A stretch of DNA of 64,000 nucleotides from Branchiostoma floridae (GCF_000003815.2 NC_049986.1:20126052-20190051), one strand, 5' to 3'; counted from the first letter of the stretch, positions 41,609 through 52,855 are shown. Program-made: numbers and translations. Notes: generated from the letters alone by a model not told the origin.

Positions 41609-44132
41609 ATGAGTCTCATCCCGGTTGGCCCGAACACGACTTTCCCGGCATGTCCCGTGGATGGCACCGGACCTGTAGCGGATCTGGACAGGCGGGTTGC
41701 CCGGCAGCAGTTGCCGGTCATCGTTCTCCTCCTCCTCGTCTGCATCATCGGGACCATCGGCAACCTTCTGGTCATCATCGTCAACATCCGCCGGAGGAAG
41801 AAGTCCTCGGCAACCGTCTTCATCCTGGCTCTGGCCGCCTTGGATTTCTTCATCTGTGCGGTAACGATCCCCATGAGGGTCTTCGCGTACTTCCGTTACA
41901 CCTTCAGCGCGCCTGGCTGGTGCGAGATGGTCCCGTACCTGACCGAAGTCAGTCTGGTCAGCTCGCTCCTGCTACTCGTCGCCATCGCGGAAGATCGGCT
42001 CCGTGCCGTTCGCCGGCCCACGGATTTCTTCATGGCTGGGTTCGTACATTTATTTATTTATTGGTTTGGCTGTTCAGAACACACAGCCAGGGCTGCCCAA
42101 CTATTACAAAGGGCTAGCTATGCTGACAAAAACAATGTCATATGGAATCGTACAGGATACGTATCAGTTACAATATTCTAAGTTCATGGGTTCGTGCATC
42201 TACATACTTCATACTCAAGCCTGTCTCTCGTTTCTGTATGCAGATATCTCATCAGTCTTCAAAAATACACATCTTCATTTCAGGGCTTTTGTACATTACC
42301 TACCTTCAGTTGTTCCGTGTCAAAACCAGTACAGGCATGTTTTCTTCTAAGACCCTTTGTCATCTCTTTGACGAAATTTCTCACTGACTTTCGACACTAT
42401 TGACATTGCATAAATTTCACAGGCCTTCAATAGTCTCAGATTAATTTCAGGGTTTGCAGATCCCATCTACAACGTCAGGCATGAAAATATGTTCTCTCCA
42501 ACCTTCACTTCCATATTCTCTAGTTTGTAGGTTAACACGTTGTTTTCTCATGACTCCGTGGCCTCCATAAGGCCACACTGACTTAGTTTAGGATCACATG
42601 CTCTGAAGACCCAATAATAATTCTGGAGGGCGAAAAATCAGCAAAAAGAGACTGCTAAACCACAGGAATTAAAAAAAAAGATCCGGTTCATTCAGGCTTG
42701 GTTTGTCGTATGTTCACCTCTAGTAAGACTGTAAAGACAATCGTCTCCTTTTCAATATTGCTTTATTATTTGAATATTGCCTTTCTTGCTTAAAGAGTGG
42801 AACAAGGGCGCTGTTGACCCATGCCCTGACCATGTGCCCCCTTACCCTTGAGAGCAGATAATCTGGCAAGCATAAATGTCTGATTCACCAGGGATGATAT
42901 TGGGTCACATGTGTCCAGTTTTTTAGAACAGGCGAAAATCAATGCGCACGCCGATCGATGTCATCCATAGAATTAAGTCTGTGTGGCCTAACTATAAACA
43001 TGTATTCTCACACAGGAACAAGCGGGCGGTGCGGGTGAGCGTGGCCGTGCTGATCTGCGGTTTACTCATGTCAGCGCCGTACCTCCTGACGGCGCACGAG
43101 GGGACCTTCGTGCTGAGGGGGCTCAACTGCACTATCACGACTTGCGTCGGCGTCAGTCACACCTGGTCCCTCGTCTCGTTCGTCCTCGTTGCCATCCCCT
43201 TCTTCTCTACAGGCTTCATCATCGTAGTTATCTACGCCATGGTGAGGAGATCTACTGTTGTGTGACTTCAGCCAGTACATGCATTGTCTGTACCTGTATC
43301 TGTAACTATATAGCCGGTATAACCACCCTTCGGCTTAAAACACTTGCTTTGCAGGCACGCAGCGTGGCAGCAGTCTACACATATGCTGTAGGTATACAAT
43401 TACAATGACGTTGTGGTTACATTTCAGGTCTACAAGCACGTGTACGATTCACGTGCCGCTGCCATGGCGATGGGACAAGTGCACGGGCCTCTGCAGTTGG
43501 GGGGTAGACTACAGCCACAGAACACGGAGAGTCTAGGGCAGGAGACCGGCGGTGGCTCTGGTGCGTTCTCGGAGCCGGTGACTGCTAGGTCTGCCCAACG
43601 CGTCGTCCTGCAACAGCAGAATACGGAAAATCCGCGGCAGGAGACCGGTGGTGGCTCTGGAGCGTTCTCGGAGCCGGTGACTGCTAGGCCTGCCCAACGC
43701 GTCATCCTGCAACAGCAGAATACGGAAAATCCGCGGCAGGAGACCGGTGGTGGCTCTGGTGGGTACCCGGGATCGGTTACTCCTCGACCCGCCCAACGTG
43801 TGGTCCTTCTGCACCACTTCAGGCTTGCCAAGATGCTGCTTCTGGTCACAGCCGTGTTCCTCGTCACCTGGTTGCCACAAGTCGTCATCCTCAGCGTCCA
43901 CGTCATGGCGGCGTCCACGTCAAAGACTCACCATAGACCGATGACGTACGTCGAGATGGTCGTTGCGGACTTCTTTCAGCACCTGTACTACCTGAACAGC
44001 GCGCTGAATCCCATCATTTACACCATAGCTTACAAGAGTTTCCGACAAAGGCTGCTGACGTTGTTTGGACGAATGACTTGGAAGGGCAATGGTTGTAGGG
44101 TCAATGAAGATGACTTTGTTGGGGTAGTGTAG
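41609..44132 (+). CDS. Rhodopsin-family GPCR with repeats in its third intracellular loop
   Basis: The exons are 41609-42039, 43016-43241 and 43428-44132, with consistent phases; they total 1362 nt, giving 453 aa. The ATG has A at -3. Exon 1 carries TM1 (VCIIGTIGNLLVIIV), TM2 (ILALAALDFFICAVTIP) and TM3, ending in EDRLRAV in place of the usual DRY. Exon 2 carries TM4, an extracellular loop 2 with Cys, and TM5. Exon 3 carries intracellular loop 3, TM6 (LVTWLPQVVIL) and TM7 with NPIIY. Loop 3 has three ~33-residue repeats (QQQNTENPRQETGGGSGAFS). A peptide-type class A receptor is my best reading; the ligand is unknown. The gene lies opposite to, and possibly inside an intron of, the lipocalin-serpin gene. 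Confidence 0.9.
42045..42115 (-). mobile_element. Inverted 3' end of a dispersed retroposon
   Basis: TTTATTTATTGGTTTGGCTG, CACAGCCAGGGCTGCCCAAC and TACAAAGGGCTAG match, in inverted orientation, the sequences at 21240-21345 and 44360-44445. It begins a few bases after the donor of GPCR exon 1. Confidence 0.65.
42555..43000. mobile_element. MITE with GGCCACACTGACTTA ends, copy 1
   Basis: GGCCACACTGACTTAGTTTA at the left mirrors GAATTAAGTCTGTGTGGCC at the right. Shared internal blocks with the copy at 53245 include GTTCACCTCTAGTAAG, CCATGCCCTGACCATGTGCC and GAGCAGATAATCTGGCAAGC. It occupies GPCR intron 1, ending about 15 bp before the acceptor of exon 2. Confidence 0.85.
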
Positions 44133-44359
44133 TTGGTCTAACTATGTTTCTTAGCGAGTTACAAGAGCAAATGATTTAAAGGGAGAAAAAGTTGACCTTT
44201 GCTTCTTTAGAAAAAAAGTTAGGAGGCTCGTTTTTTAATTAATGTATTATTGCATAGTTTGAATGGGTTTAGAAATTAAAAAGAAAAAAACAAGGACATA
44301 TTGTACAGGTCAATTGATGCGCTATGGACCAAAACAATAACATACAACAACAACAACAA

Positions 44360-44445
44360 AAAAACAGCAACAGGGCTAGCCCTTTGTAATAGTCACAGTC
44401 TAGCTTGTCAAAACTGGAGTGCTGAACAGCCGAACTAATAAAAAC
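44360..44445 (+). mobile_element. 3' end of a dispersed retroposon
   Basis: GGGCTAGCCCTTTGTAATAG and GAACAGCCGAACTAATAAAA match the element end at 21240-21345. It lies about 230 bp after the GPCR stop codon. Confidence 0.6.
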
Positions 44446-44870
44446 AACAACAACAAAAACACGTTACGGCAAGCAAAAGAGGGGGCTTGTGTAAACAGGT
44501 CGGTGCGCCAGTTCGTTGATTGAAATTTTGAGTTGACATTGCGCTATGTACAGAGTACACGCTTCGAATTCATGTCTATATTGTGGGGAGAGAAAACACC
44601 ACAGAGCGCCATTATTTACCGTCTTCATGATGACAGAAGGTTGCCCGCTATATGTCAATATCATCACACTTAAATGATGAGGTAATTGACCCGTGTTATT
44701 GAACTGACTGGCAAACATTAAGGGCAATTTTGTTGGCCCATTAACCTAATGATGGTCTTCATCTACTTGATATCCGCAAGGTAAACATGATATCTGAGGA
44801 TGTTAGGTGTAGCTTGCCTTTGATTGCACACAGAAGAACTGTAAGCTCTACGATTCACTCTTAGTCTACT
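44446..44870. other. Non-coding DNA downstream of the GPCR
   Basis: I see no gene, repeat or RNA signal here. Confidence 0.5.
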
Positions 44871-44874
44871 ATGT

Positions 44875-45000
44875 GTGGTGTCGTGTGGCGGAACGGTAGA
44901 GTCTACAAAACGTACGGCTCAGAATCAAGTGGTCTCGGGTTCAAATCCTGTCCTGTCACCGACATTGTGCCCTTGAGAAATGCAGTACATACCATGCGCA
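44875..45000 (+). mobile_element. SINE 5' end (tRNA-like head)
   Basis: GTGTGGCGGAACGGTAGAG (box-A-like) and GGGTTCAAATCCTG (box B) lie at tRNA-like spacing, followed by CATTGTGCCCTTGAGAAA, which matches the SINE body at 60260. It is not a functional tRNA gene: no 7-bp acceptor stem closes around it. Confidence 0.65.
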
Positions 45001-45589
45001 TATGTAAATGCTTGGCGTATTGCAACGTAATTCTAATATGGGAATGTTCAACTGTATTTTCATCCATTATGCCAACTATTTAATGTATGCAGGTTCCATG
45101 GCACCCAACTTCGGCATTGCTGCCTGTCCCTCTGTGTTGCCTTGTTGCACATAACCCATGTATCTGCTTAGTGATGATCCAATTGGCTCTGGTCTACATG
45201 TACAAAAGCCTAACAACATCGATGGCCTGTTCCACAATACCGAGAATATCGGGTTGATTTCTCAAATATTACTCGTACATGACATAGACAAACAGCTACG
45301 ATAAATTAAAAAAAGTGCATTATGTCGCAGGTACCGCCTAACCACTGGCCAAACTACATAATGATCCACCAACCGATCTTGAGATACAGCTGCGAACAGC
45401 CCAATTTCGGACAATTTCAAAACGTCAACGTCACAATTCCTATCCGTGGGCCGGCCGGCTATTTGTGGGAACGACAAATTGAAGTTTATGCCAAGAATAT
45501 GCTCAGGGTAAGCTGTTGCATTGTTTTTGGTAGGTTTATATCGGCTTTTATATCTTACTATTCTTTCCTCCAAACTGCCCGTTATCTTC

Positions 45590-45738
45590 AAGCAGGTCCT
45601 ACGGAGCATAAGGTACTATCAAAAGCTGCCAGAGGAGTGAAGCAGGTTCCGGTAGGCAAACACACTCCTAGGCCAGCTTCACTCCTCTGGCAGCTTTTGA
45701 TACTATCTTATGCTACCGTATCATCTGCTTGGAGATTA
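45590..45738. mobile_element. Hairpin MITE next to a coding exon
   Basis: Complementary arms (GTACTATCAAAAGCTGCCAG / CTGGCAGCTTTTGATACTAT) end in TCATCTGCTTGGAGATTA. The first in-frame stop after the adjacent minus-strand exon (45973-45820 and beyond) falls in the last three bases of this element (TTA at 45736-45738). Confidence 0.88.
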
Positions 45739-45819
45739 TGACCTGGCCTCTTTGTGGAAATGTGACATTAGCGTCATGAGGTGACCATCCTCCCCTGGGA
45801 GTAAGAAACGCTGTCCTAC

Positions 45820-48800
45820 CCGTCTCGCGTACTGCACCCACTGCTGACAGTAACGCCGCACATACTCCAGACCCTGCCGAATGTGCTCCTCGTACAAACT
45901 AGCCATAATCTCTTGGCTACAGCCGGACGTGAACAGGATGGCGCCGTAACACCTGTACAGTCCGCTCTGTGCTCTGTAGGAGATACAGTACAGGGAGATA
46001 CAGTACATGTGCGGTCACATTATTGTTCACACATAGAGCTCTGTACACTTCTAGGACCACAGACTCGCCATAATCTCCTGGCTACAGCCGGACGTGAACA
46101 GGATGGCGCCGTAACACCTGTACAGTCCGCTCTGCGCTCTGTGGGAGATACAGTACAGGTAGATACGTTTGCTGTGCACTATTACACAAACAGTTCTGCA
46201 CACTTCTAGGACCACAGACTTGCCATAATCTCCTGACTACAGCCTGACGTGAACAGGATCGCGCCGTAACACCTGTACAGTCCGCTCTGTGCTCTGTGGG
46301 AGATACAGTACAGGTAGATACGTTTGCAGTGCACTATTACACAAACAGTTCTGCACACTTCTAGGACCACAGACTTGCCATAATCTCCTGACTACAGCCT
46401 GACGTGAACAGGATGGCGCCGTAACACCTGTACAGTCCGCTCTGCGCTCTGTGGGAGATACAGTACAATGCTATGTGTTCTTAATATTTCACACGTCCAG
46501 CTCTGCACACTTCTACATGTAGGGCCACCGATTTGCCATGTGACACTTGTGCAGTTCGCTCTCACATAGGCAGCAAGCTTCCTTGCTGTTTCAGTAGTAG
46601 GGTATGTTTTTACAGGGAGGGGTTGCTAACAGTTCCTCTTTAACGTGCATGAAGCAGCTCGTAGAACATGGGAGCCCACTTTGACGTCCATTCCGAAAGA
46701 CGGGTGCAGGCCCAAACGAGATGCCCTTCCCAGATTTGAACCGGGGTCTCACAGTTACCGATCCAGGAACTGTGATGCTGCTACCAGTTGAGCTACAGGG
46801 ACATCTATTTATTTTTTTACACAGTGATAAACCTGAAGTAGTTCTTTACCTGCAGTACTCCTGGGGGTCGTTCTGGACGTTCCGTCGTGACGTCAGCTGA
46901 AAGTCGTCGAAACACTTGCTGACGCCGGCCTGGAACGTCCGCCTGCAGCGGCGGTCTGGCGGAAAAACAAAGTTGTATACGTCACAGAAAATCATAGAGA
47001 GATAATTTTCATAACGCTGGACATGGTTATCATGCAAAATAATGAAATATCGGAATCAACCTTTTCAAAAAAAGTAAGTCAACATTTGTCCCTCTGTTTG
47101 GTACTAGATACTATCTTTGGTGACCTGGCCCACGGACCTTACGTCACGAGGGGGAAATAAAACTTGTTAAAAGGTAGATTGCATGGGCAGGTTAGCCAAA
47201 TTGTAAAGTGTGATATAGTAAAGACACCAAATTACGCAATACGTCAAGAGAATAGTCGTGGGTATAATTTGTGTTTATTCTGACGCACACATTTCTATTT
47301 CTCGTTTTCACAAACAGGCCGGCCGGGACCGGGAAATGTGACGTTAGACTTAGAATGTTTATGGATGATAAGTTAGGCTAAGGTCACATTTGTAAACCGG
47401 GGACCGGCCGGGCAACTTTCAGGAGCAAAAATAATGATATCAAAGACATCAAAATACACGAAGTGTCACAATAAGATTCATGGACATGATTTGTGTATAT
47501 TTCTTGAATTTTCCGTTTCTTTAATAAAACATCCGGCTCGGAAATGTGACCTAAGCCTTACAGATACAAACCTGGGTCCTCCCTGCACCGACACACCTCA
47601 CACCCAGACTCGTCCTGGTCCAGTCCCCAGTCGCAGTGCATCCACTCGCAGTCCGGTGGCCGGCAGATCGGTCTCTGCGCCTGTGCCGCTCGGAACGCCA
47701 CGGCATGGTCTGTGGTATAACAGCGTCGGGGAACGGTGAGTTCGGATTTTTTAAAATTTTCTGGGTGTTGTTGAATGTGTGTGTGTGTCTGTGTACATGT
47801 AGATGTCTGTGTGGTTATATGTGTTTGATTATGGTGTGTTGATGTGCATTGTGTGTGTGAGTGAGTTTGTATATGATGAGTGTGTGTATGAGTGAGTAGG
47901 GCTGTGTATGTGTGTGTGTGTGTGTACGCGCGCGCGTATGTGTGTGTGTCGGTGTGTGCTTGAGTGCTTGAGTGTGTGTAATTTAAATAAAGTCAAAGTC
48001 ACCGTGTGGGTGCACACGTGTATTCATATATGTATCCACCCGATGCTACAATCCCATACTCTAGGAAACCATTTTTATTCTTCATAGATATGTGACAATT
48101 CTATAAATAATCATATGACCCCCACTGACCTCTGCTGGGCGGTAGACACTCACACACCTCACAGTCATAGTCGTCTGTCCGGTAACCATGGCGACAGTCC
48201 AGGTCACAGGTCAGCTCCTGACAGAAGGTGGGTAGCCGCCGGGACAGTCTGTTCTGTTCTACAGGGACTGCAGACGGACATAGTTGTTATTTTGATAATT
48301 TCTGGATATTACCGTTGTAGAATGCGAAAGTCAATTCCAAAGATGACAATGTAAAGAACAAAATGAAGAAGATAATCATCTGGTACACGATACTCTATGT
48401 GTCTTGTCATTTTTCAACCTTTCTGATCACATAGATTTCATAATGAGGGCAACTTTTTATTTTGGCTAAACTTTTTTTTATTCGCACGCTCGCATCAGTT
48501 TTGGGGTTTCTAGAAGATGTTATCCGTTCATGTATAATCAAAATAAACATGGCCTTATTAAGAACAATAATTATAGCCTCCTTCCGTCAGTTTTTGGTCA
48601 TAATACACTTTTACCGACAGACTATTAGCAAACCAGCACAAAAAGAAATGGCCAGCAAAAGTCTAGTATAAGCCCAAAAAAGTACGAAAAGGGCCCAGAG
48701 AGCCTGCTATAGAGGCTACAAGAAATATTGTTCAGTTACCTTCATCTCTACACTCGCATATCTCGCAGCCGTAGTCGTCTTCCCTGTATCCCCCCGCACA

Positions 48801-51348
48801 GCTGATGGAACAGTCCAGGTCCTGACACCCGAATCCAGAACTCTCCGAACCGTCCTCTACTCTGTAGAACATGTACCCGCTGCCGAGGGAGTTTTCTTCT
48901 TCATTTAAAATCTCTACTGTCCGTTCTGTTGTTGTTTGTGGAGAAACTGTTGTTGGCACCATCGTTATTGTTGTGGCTAGTATTGTTGTTGTTGTTGTTG
49001 TTGGTTCCAAGGTAGTGGGGATGGCGGTTGTTGTGGGCGGTACTGCCGTTATCGTTGTGGTAGGGATGAACACTGTAGTTGTCGGGGCGACCGCTAGGGG
49101 GTATTGACAAGCGACAGATTAATTAGCGAAGGCGTTGATGGATTTTACAACATCAAATGGACAAAACTCTACATAGATGAAGAACCAGATATGGCTACTG
49201 AAGTGGTAACAAGTGTAGTATGAAGATAAGAAAAAGAAGTGTTTTAAGATGACACAGGTATCATGATTGCGATCATTGAAAAGCTATAAAGTATAATGTT
49301 TTATTGTTTTATGGATGGGTGAAACAGGAATATACGAAACGGTAACTTACGAGTAGACGTCGTCAGGGACGGAGAACAATCGTCACCTGTAGATAATGGG
49401 AAAAGTTGAGAAAATTGTGTCAGTAGCATCTTAAACATTTGCTTAGCTAGTAATCTGATCATCTATCCCATATCCATACCCACACGTTTAAATGTCAGTT
49501 GAAATGTATACTTCATAAAAGAACAAGCCGGTTGTTGGGAATCACACACACTGTATGTGTACTGCATCTGTTCTACCTCAGAGTGGGCAGGTACGGAGTC
49601 CTATAAAAGTTTTACCGTTATGTGGTGTGTTGGTGAGCCGGTTGTAGGGGATCACACAGACGGTGTACAGCTTCTGGTCCAGCTTCTTCCGCATCTCAGC
49701 CGAGAGGGTGGGCCTTCTACCTGCGGAGATATATTTAAAACGTCATAATACAATAGAACATCTGGCAAAAATCAATCCCATGCTTTTTTTATCATTTACC
49801 GAACAAATAAGGAAAAAGAAGGATATCCCATGCATTCATAAGTTTTTTTTGCGATTTTTGTGTGTACATCAATCATTGCATTTTCCTATGATCATAACTA
49901 ACTTTGGACCATAGCCAAGCCAACCTTCCCATCCTACCTGTCTCCGGGTACGCCATCTTCTGCTTTACATCCTGTCACTAAACCATATCAAAATGACTAC
50001 AAAATCCACAAAAGAAACACGCAAACTAAAAAAAAAAAAACATTTTCAAGGAGGCATCAATAAGGTAACTCACCAACAAAAAGTCGCTACAATTAACTTG
50101 TACATAATGAAGTCTACATGTGGTTTTATTCGAAAGACTTGTTACTGAATATACTTTTTTTACGACTTTTTCATTTTGTATATCTTTACATAAACGTACA
50201 ATAAAGGCTATCATTTACTTATAAATTCAAAGATCATGGTAATGTTTAGGGCGTGACGTACTGAGTATCCAGGCGAGGTTCATGTTCCGCCTACACGTCC
50301 CGTCCGAGTTCCTGACCAGACAGTTATACAGCAGGGCGTAGTTCTGGTAGTCTGTGTCCAGGATCCACAGGTCACCTGTAGAAACAAGATAGGGTATTAA
50401 AGGTACATGTTATACAAGTGTACGGCAGTGCATAGTTCAGATTATCACGCTTTAAATTTGTCCAGCGCATCTCTACTACAAACAGAAACCATAGACATAG
50501 TCAACAATTTTTTCAGCGTTGGTTATAGAAAAGCAAATGTACAACATTTCAGGTAGACATCATATAACTTAAGATAGTTGTAGGATTACAGTCTTTCAGT
50601 TGTATAATTGCTTTATAGCACCTTGGCTAGTGAATTGTGTTCATATTTCTCACCCTCGTCGAACGGGTAGTTGAAGCCTGCGAACTTGTAGGTCATTTTG
50701 GCGGGAGGGTCGTAACTGGTGGCCATCAGCCGGCCCGGGATCATCAACTGGCACCGCCCGTCACTATGGAAACGGCATGTTAATGACGTAACATATTTAG
50801 AAAAGAAAAGCAACGTCAAAATTTCAAGCTGGTAGTTTAGCGGTAGAAGTGGATGCAGCTTTTGACTTTGATCTTCGCTGTGGGTCGCTGCAAAGGCGTT
50901 TAACCTTGCAGAAAAGAGTATTCAGACTCCAATGACCATTTTCAGGTTTATAAAGGTTAGACATCCAGGCAAACCACATTTCAATACATTTAATCTCTAG
51001 AACTGGATAAAAACCGTTCTTTATCCAGTTGTAGAGGTTGAATTGTGTTTGAATGACCATTATCATTGTAGGGTTGATCTGACGAAAGAGTGGTTACCAT
51101 AACAACAGTTATCTTAGAATAGTGCCAAAATGAATGAACGAATGGATGGATGGGAAAATGAATGAATGAATTAGTTGATTAATAGAGTGATAATTTTTCG
51201 GTTACATTTTTCCGAAGTACGAGACGGAGGCGTCCCTGCCGTTGGGTTTGACGTCGAACACAAAAGCGCCCCCTGTCGACACTATGTCAGGATGACCGCG
51301 GAAGGAGTGATGTCTGACCCGGGCGATCTCGTACCACTTTCCGCCAAA
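45820..51348 (-). CDS. Lipocalin, Thr-rich linker, antistasin repeats and Cys-rich module
   Basis: The exons are 51348-51206, 50763-50654, 50375-50262, 49720-49616, 49386-49351, 49093-48740, 48267-48130, 47709-47572, 46955-46850 and 45973-45820. Phases agree throughout and the sum is 1398 nt (466 codons). The first four encode a lipocalin resembling apolipoprotein D: FGGKWYEIARV is the GxW motif and WILDTDYQNYALLY is the second lipocalin motif. A Thr-rich mucin-like linker follows, then three antistasin-like repeats (for example CEICEC, CEVCEC, CEVCRC endings; two of the exons are each 138 nt), then the Cys-rich module shared with serpin 1. The last donor (CGG|GTAGGA) was chosen because it makes the exon 154 nt, phase 0, exactly like serpin 1. 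If unspliced, the frame ends at 45736. No signal-peptide exon was found upstream. Confidence 0.8.
45974..46475 (-). pseudogene. Three partial copies of exon 45973-45820
   Basis: Copies near 46060-46145, 46215-46305 and 46370-46465 repeat the acceptor and the first ~28 codons (AQSGLYRCYGAILFTSGCSQ) about every 155-165 bp. Frames are open and acceptors intact, but donor-side halves are missing. The intervening intron part (CACTTCTAGGACCACAGACT) is repeated too. Confidence 0.88.
46605..46805 (-). mobile_element. tRNA-derived SINE
   Basis: On the minus strand, TGTAGCTCAACTGGTAGCAG (box A) and CCGGTTCAAATCTGGG (box B) begin a SINE whose body (GCACCCGTCTTTCGGAATGG, TGGGCTCCCATG) matches the element at 24030. 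The body also includes CGAGCTGCTTCATGCACGTT. It lies in an intron of the lipocalin gene. Confidence 0.82.
47190..47560. repeat. Dispersed repeat, two more copies
   Basis: AAGAGAATAGTCGTGGGTAT and GGCCGGCCGGGACCGGGAAA match the copy at 11225-11640. A second, more diverged copy follows at 47390-47560. They lie in a lipocalin-gene intron. Confidence 0.5.
47765..47990. repeat. GT-rich microsatellite
   Basis: About 220 bp of degenerate GTGTGT sequence with GAGTGAGT interruptions and a CGCGCGCG core near 47931. It lies in the intron before the third antistasin-like exon. Minus-strand frames reading HTHTHIR are artefacts of this repeat. Confidence 0.9.
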
Positions 51349-51407
51349 CTGTTGGGGCACAAAGTAATTTTATCAAGATATCAAAACAAAGTTCTGCTGT
51401 AGTACAT

Positions 51408-51690
51408 AATCTCCAAGCAGATCCTACGGTAGCATTTTTATTCTCAGCTTTTCTTCGCTGACGAAGATCGTCTAGGGATGTTGCCCATGTCTGGTGCAGG
51501 CGGGCTGGTGGCTGACGAGCCCAATCCGTGACAGGCAGACTCGGCCGCAGCGGCTGCAGGTCAATGCTGGGTCTGTGTAAGATAGTATTAAAAGCTGACA
51601 GAGGAGTGAACTTGGGCCTCGGAGTGGTATGCTCGTCTAACTCCCTTTGGTCGGCTATACCCCTTGGCCTGCTTTGCTACTATCTTACTT
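51408..51690. mobile_element. Disrupted hairpin MITE with inserted sequence
   Basis: The left end AATCTCCAAGCAGATCCTAC and right-arm pieces (GATAGTATTAAAAGCTGACA, CTTTGCTACTATCTTA) belong to the GGATCTGCTTGGAGATTA family. About 170 bp of GC-rich sequence has entered the left arm. It lies upstream of the first recognised lipocalin exon. Confidence 0.6.
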
Positions 51691-52034
51691 TCGTCACAAA
51701 TCTTAGCCTGATAAGACAAGACATTAACACATATCAAATGTTATGACAATCCAGTCATAGCTTCTTGAGTTATGCTACCCGAAAGGTATTGCATGTACCA
51801 CGTTGTATTCTGATTGAAAAAAAAAAAACTTCAACCAATTGCGAATATCATCTTGTGACAAGGTGTTCTTGACGTTAAAATATAAGTTGTTGGTTCGAAT
51901 TCCTATCAATGCTGTGCCCTGTGGAAGGGCAGTATTTTCTCACAGGCCCCAGGTGAAATGTTGGGGAGTAATGCCATGTTATCCATATGGTCTTGCCTTG
52001 GGACAATTCACCAGTGCGGATTGGCAGAGAAGAC

Positions 52035-52400
52035 TGGCTGTGAAAATGTTTTGTTTTACTCCAGTTATATTTAGTAACGGCACTAAGCAGAGGTCAGCCT
52101 TGTGGCTCTACCAATTGAGATATAGAATCATCCCCATGGAGTTACCGTCTGTACAGCATTTGGCAGAAAATTTGGATACGAAAATGTTTTGTTTTACTCT
52201 AGTTATATTTAGTAACGGTACTCAGCAAAGATCAGTCTTGTGGCTTTGAGAAAGGAGAAAGGAGAAATAGAATTAACCGGTCATCGTCTGGGCAAAATTA
52301 GGTCCATTTTAGCAGAAACTTTGGCTGCGGAAATGTTTTGAACTCAGGTTCGGTTTAAGCTATTTTTAGTAACTATGAACAGCAAAGGGCATCAAATTGA
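52035..52400. repeat. Three-copy tandem repeat (~140 bp)
   Basis: GAAAATGTTTTGTTTTACTC with AGTTATATTTAGTAACGG recurs at 52041 and 52181, and in weaker form at 52328. No coding role is seen. Confidence 0.75.
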
Positions 52401-52714
52401 CCCCTTTACAGTTTTAACAACTTCACCTGCGTGTAGTCAAGGCCATGTTTTGAGCAGGAAATAGTACAAATCCTAATTCAGCCCAGATTCAGGAGGAACA
52501 ATGACCGAGTCGCGTCCTTGAGTTCTGTAATTCATTACCAAAGGTTCATGACTTGTAACTGGCTTTTGAAAGTCCGGCAATCTTTTAAGCAAAGAACTTA
52601 CGTGTCTTTCCCATGGAATTCACATTTCTTTCTTTACCTAGTGTTTGTGTCGTATAACTGATAAGTCGCCTTTAGGCGCAATAATCCAGGTGTGCGACAG
52701 TAATAATAAGCTGT

Positions 52715-52853
52715 GGTGTTGTGTGAGGTAGTGTTGGCCTCGAAACACAGACGTCCCGAGTTTGATACCCGCCGTGCCTCCCACGTTGTTCCCTTGGGAA
52801 AGGTACTTTACACGTCGACCTTCCTCACTTCACCGAGGTGTATTACACCCGGA

Positions 52854-52855
<2 letters not shown>
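52715..52855 (+). mobile_element. SINE fragment
   Basis: GAGTTTGATACCCGCC (box B) is followed by TTGTTCCCTTGGGAAAGG, ACTTTACACG and CCTTCCTCACTTCACC, which match the SINE at 60186. A TA microsatellite follows directly, possibly grown from the element. Confidence 0.75.

Noticed and set aside
43430-43918. 162-codon minus-strand ORF opposite GPCR exon 3
   Set aside because: It is a shadow of the repetitive loop-3 coding sequence; the plus-strand reading has TM6, TM7 and NPIIY.
44875-44960. Possible tRNA gene
   Set aside because: Box A and box B are present, but no acceptor stem or complete cloverleaf closes, and the flank matches a SINE body.
45736-45819. Lipocalin-gene coding extension to the stop at 45736
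   Set aside because: The frame is open, but the stop lies in a MITE. A donor at 45819/45818 gives exactly the exon length and phase of the homologous serpin 1 exon, so I prefer splicing; kept as an alternative.
47829-48017. His/Thr-rich minus-strand ORF
   Set aside because: It is the GT microsatellite inside a lipocalin-gene intron.
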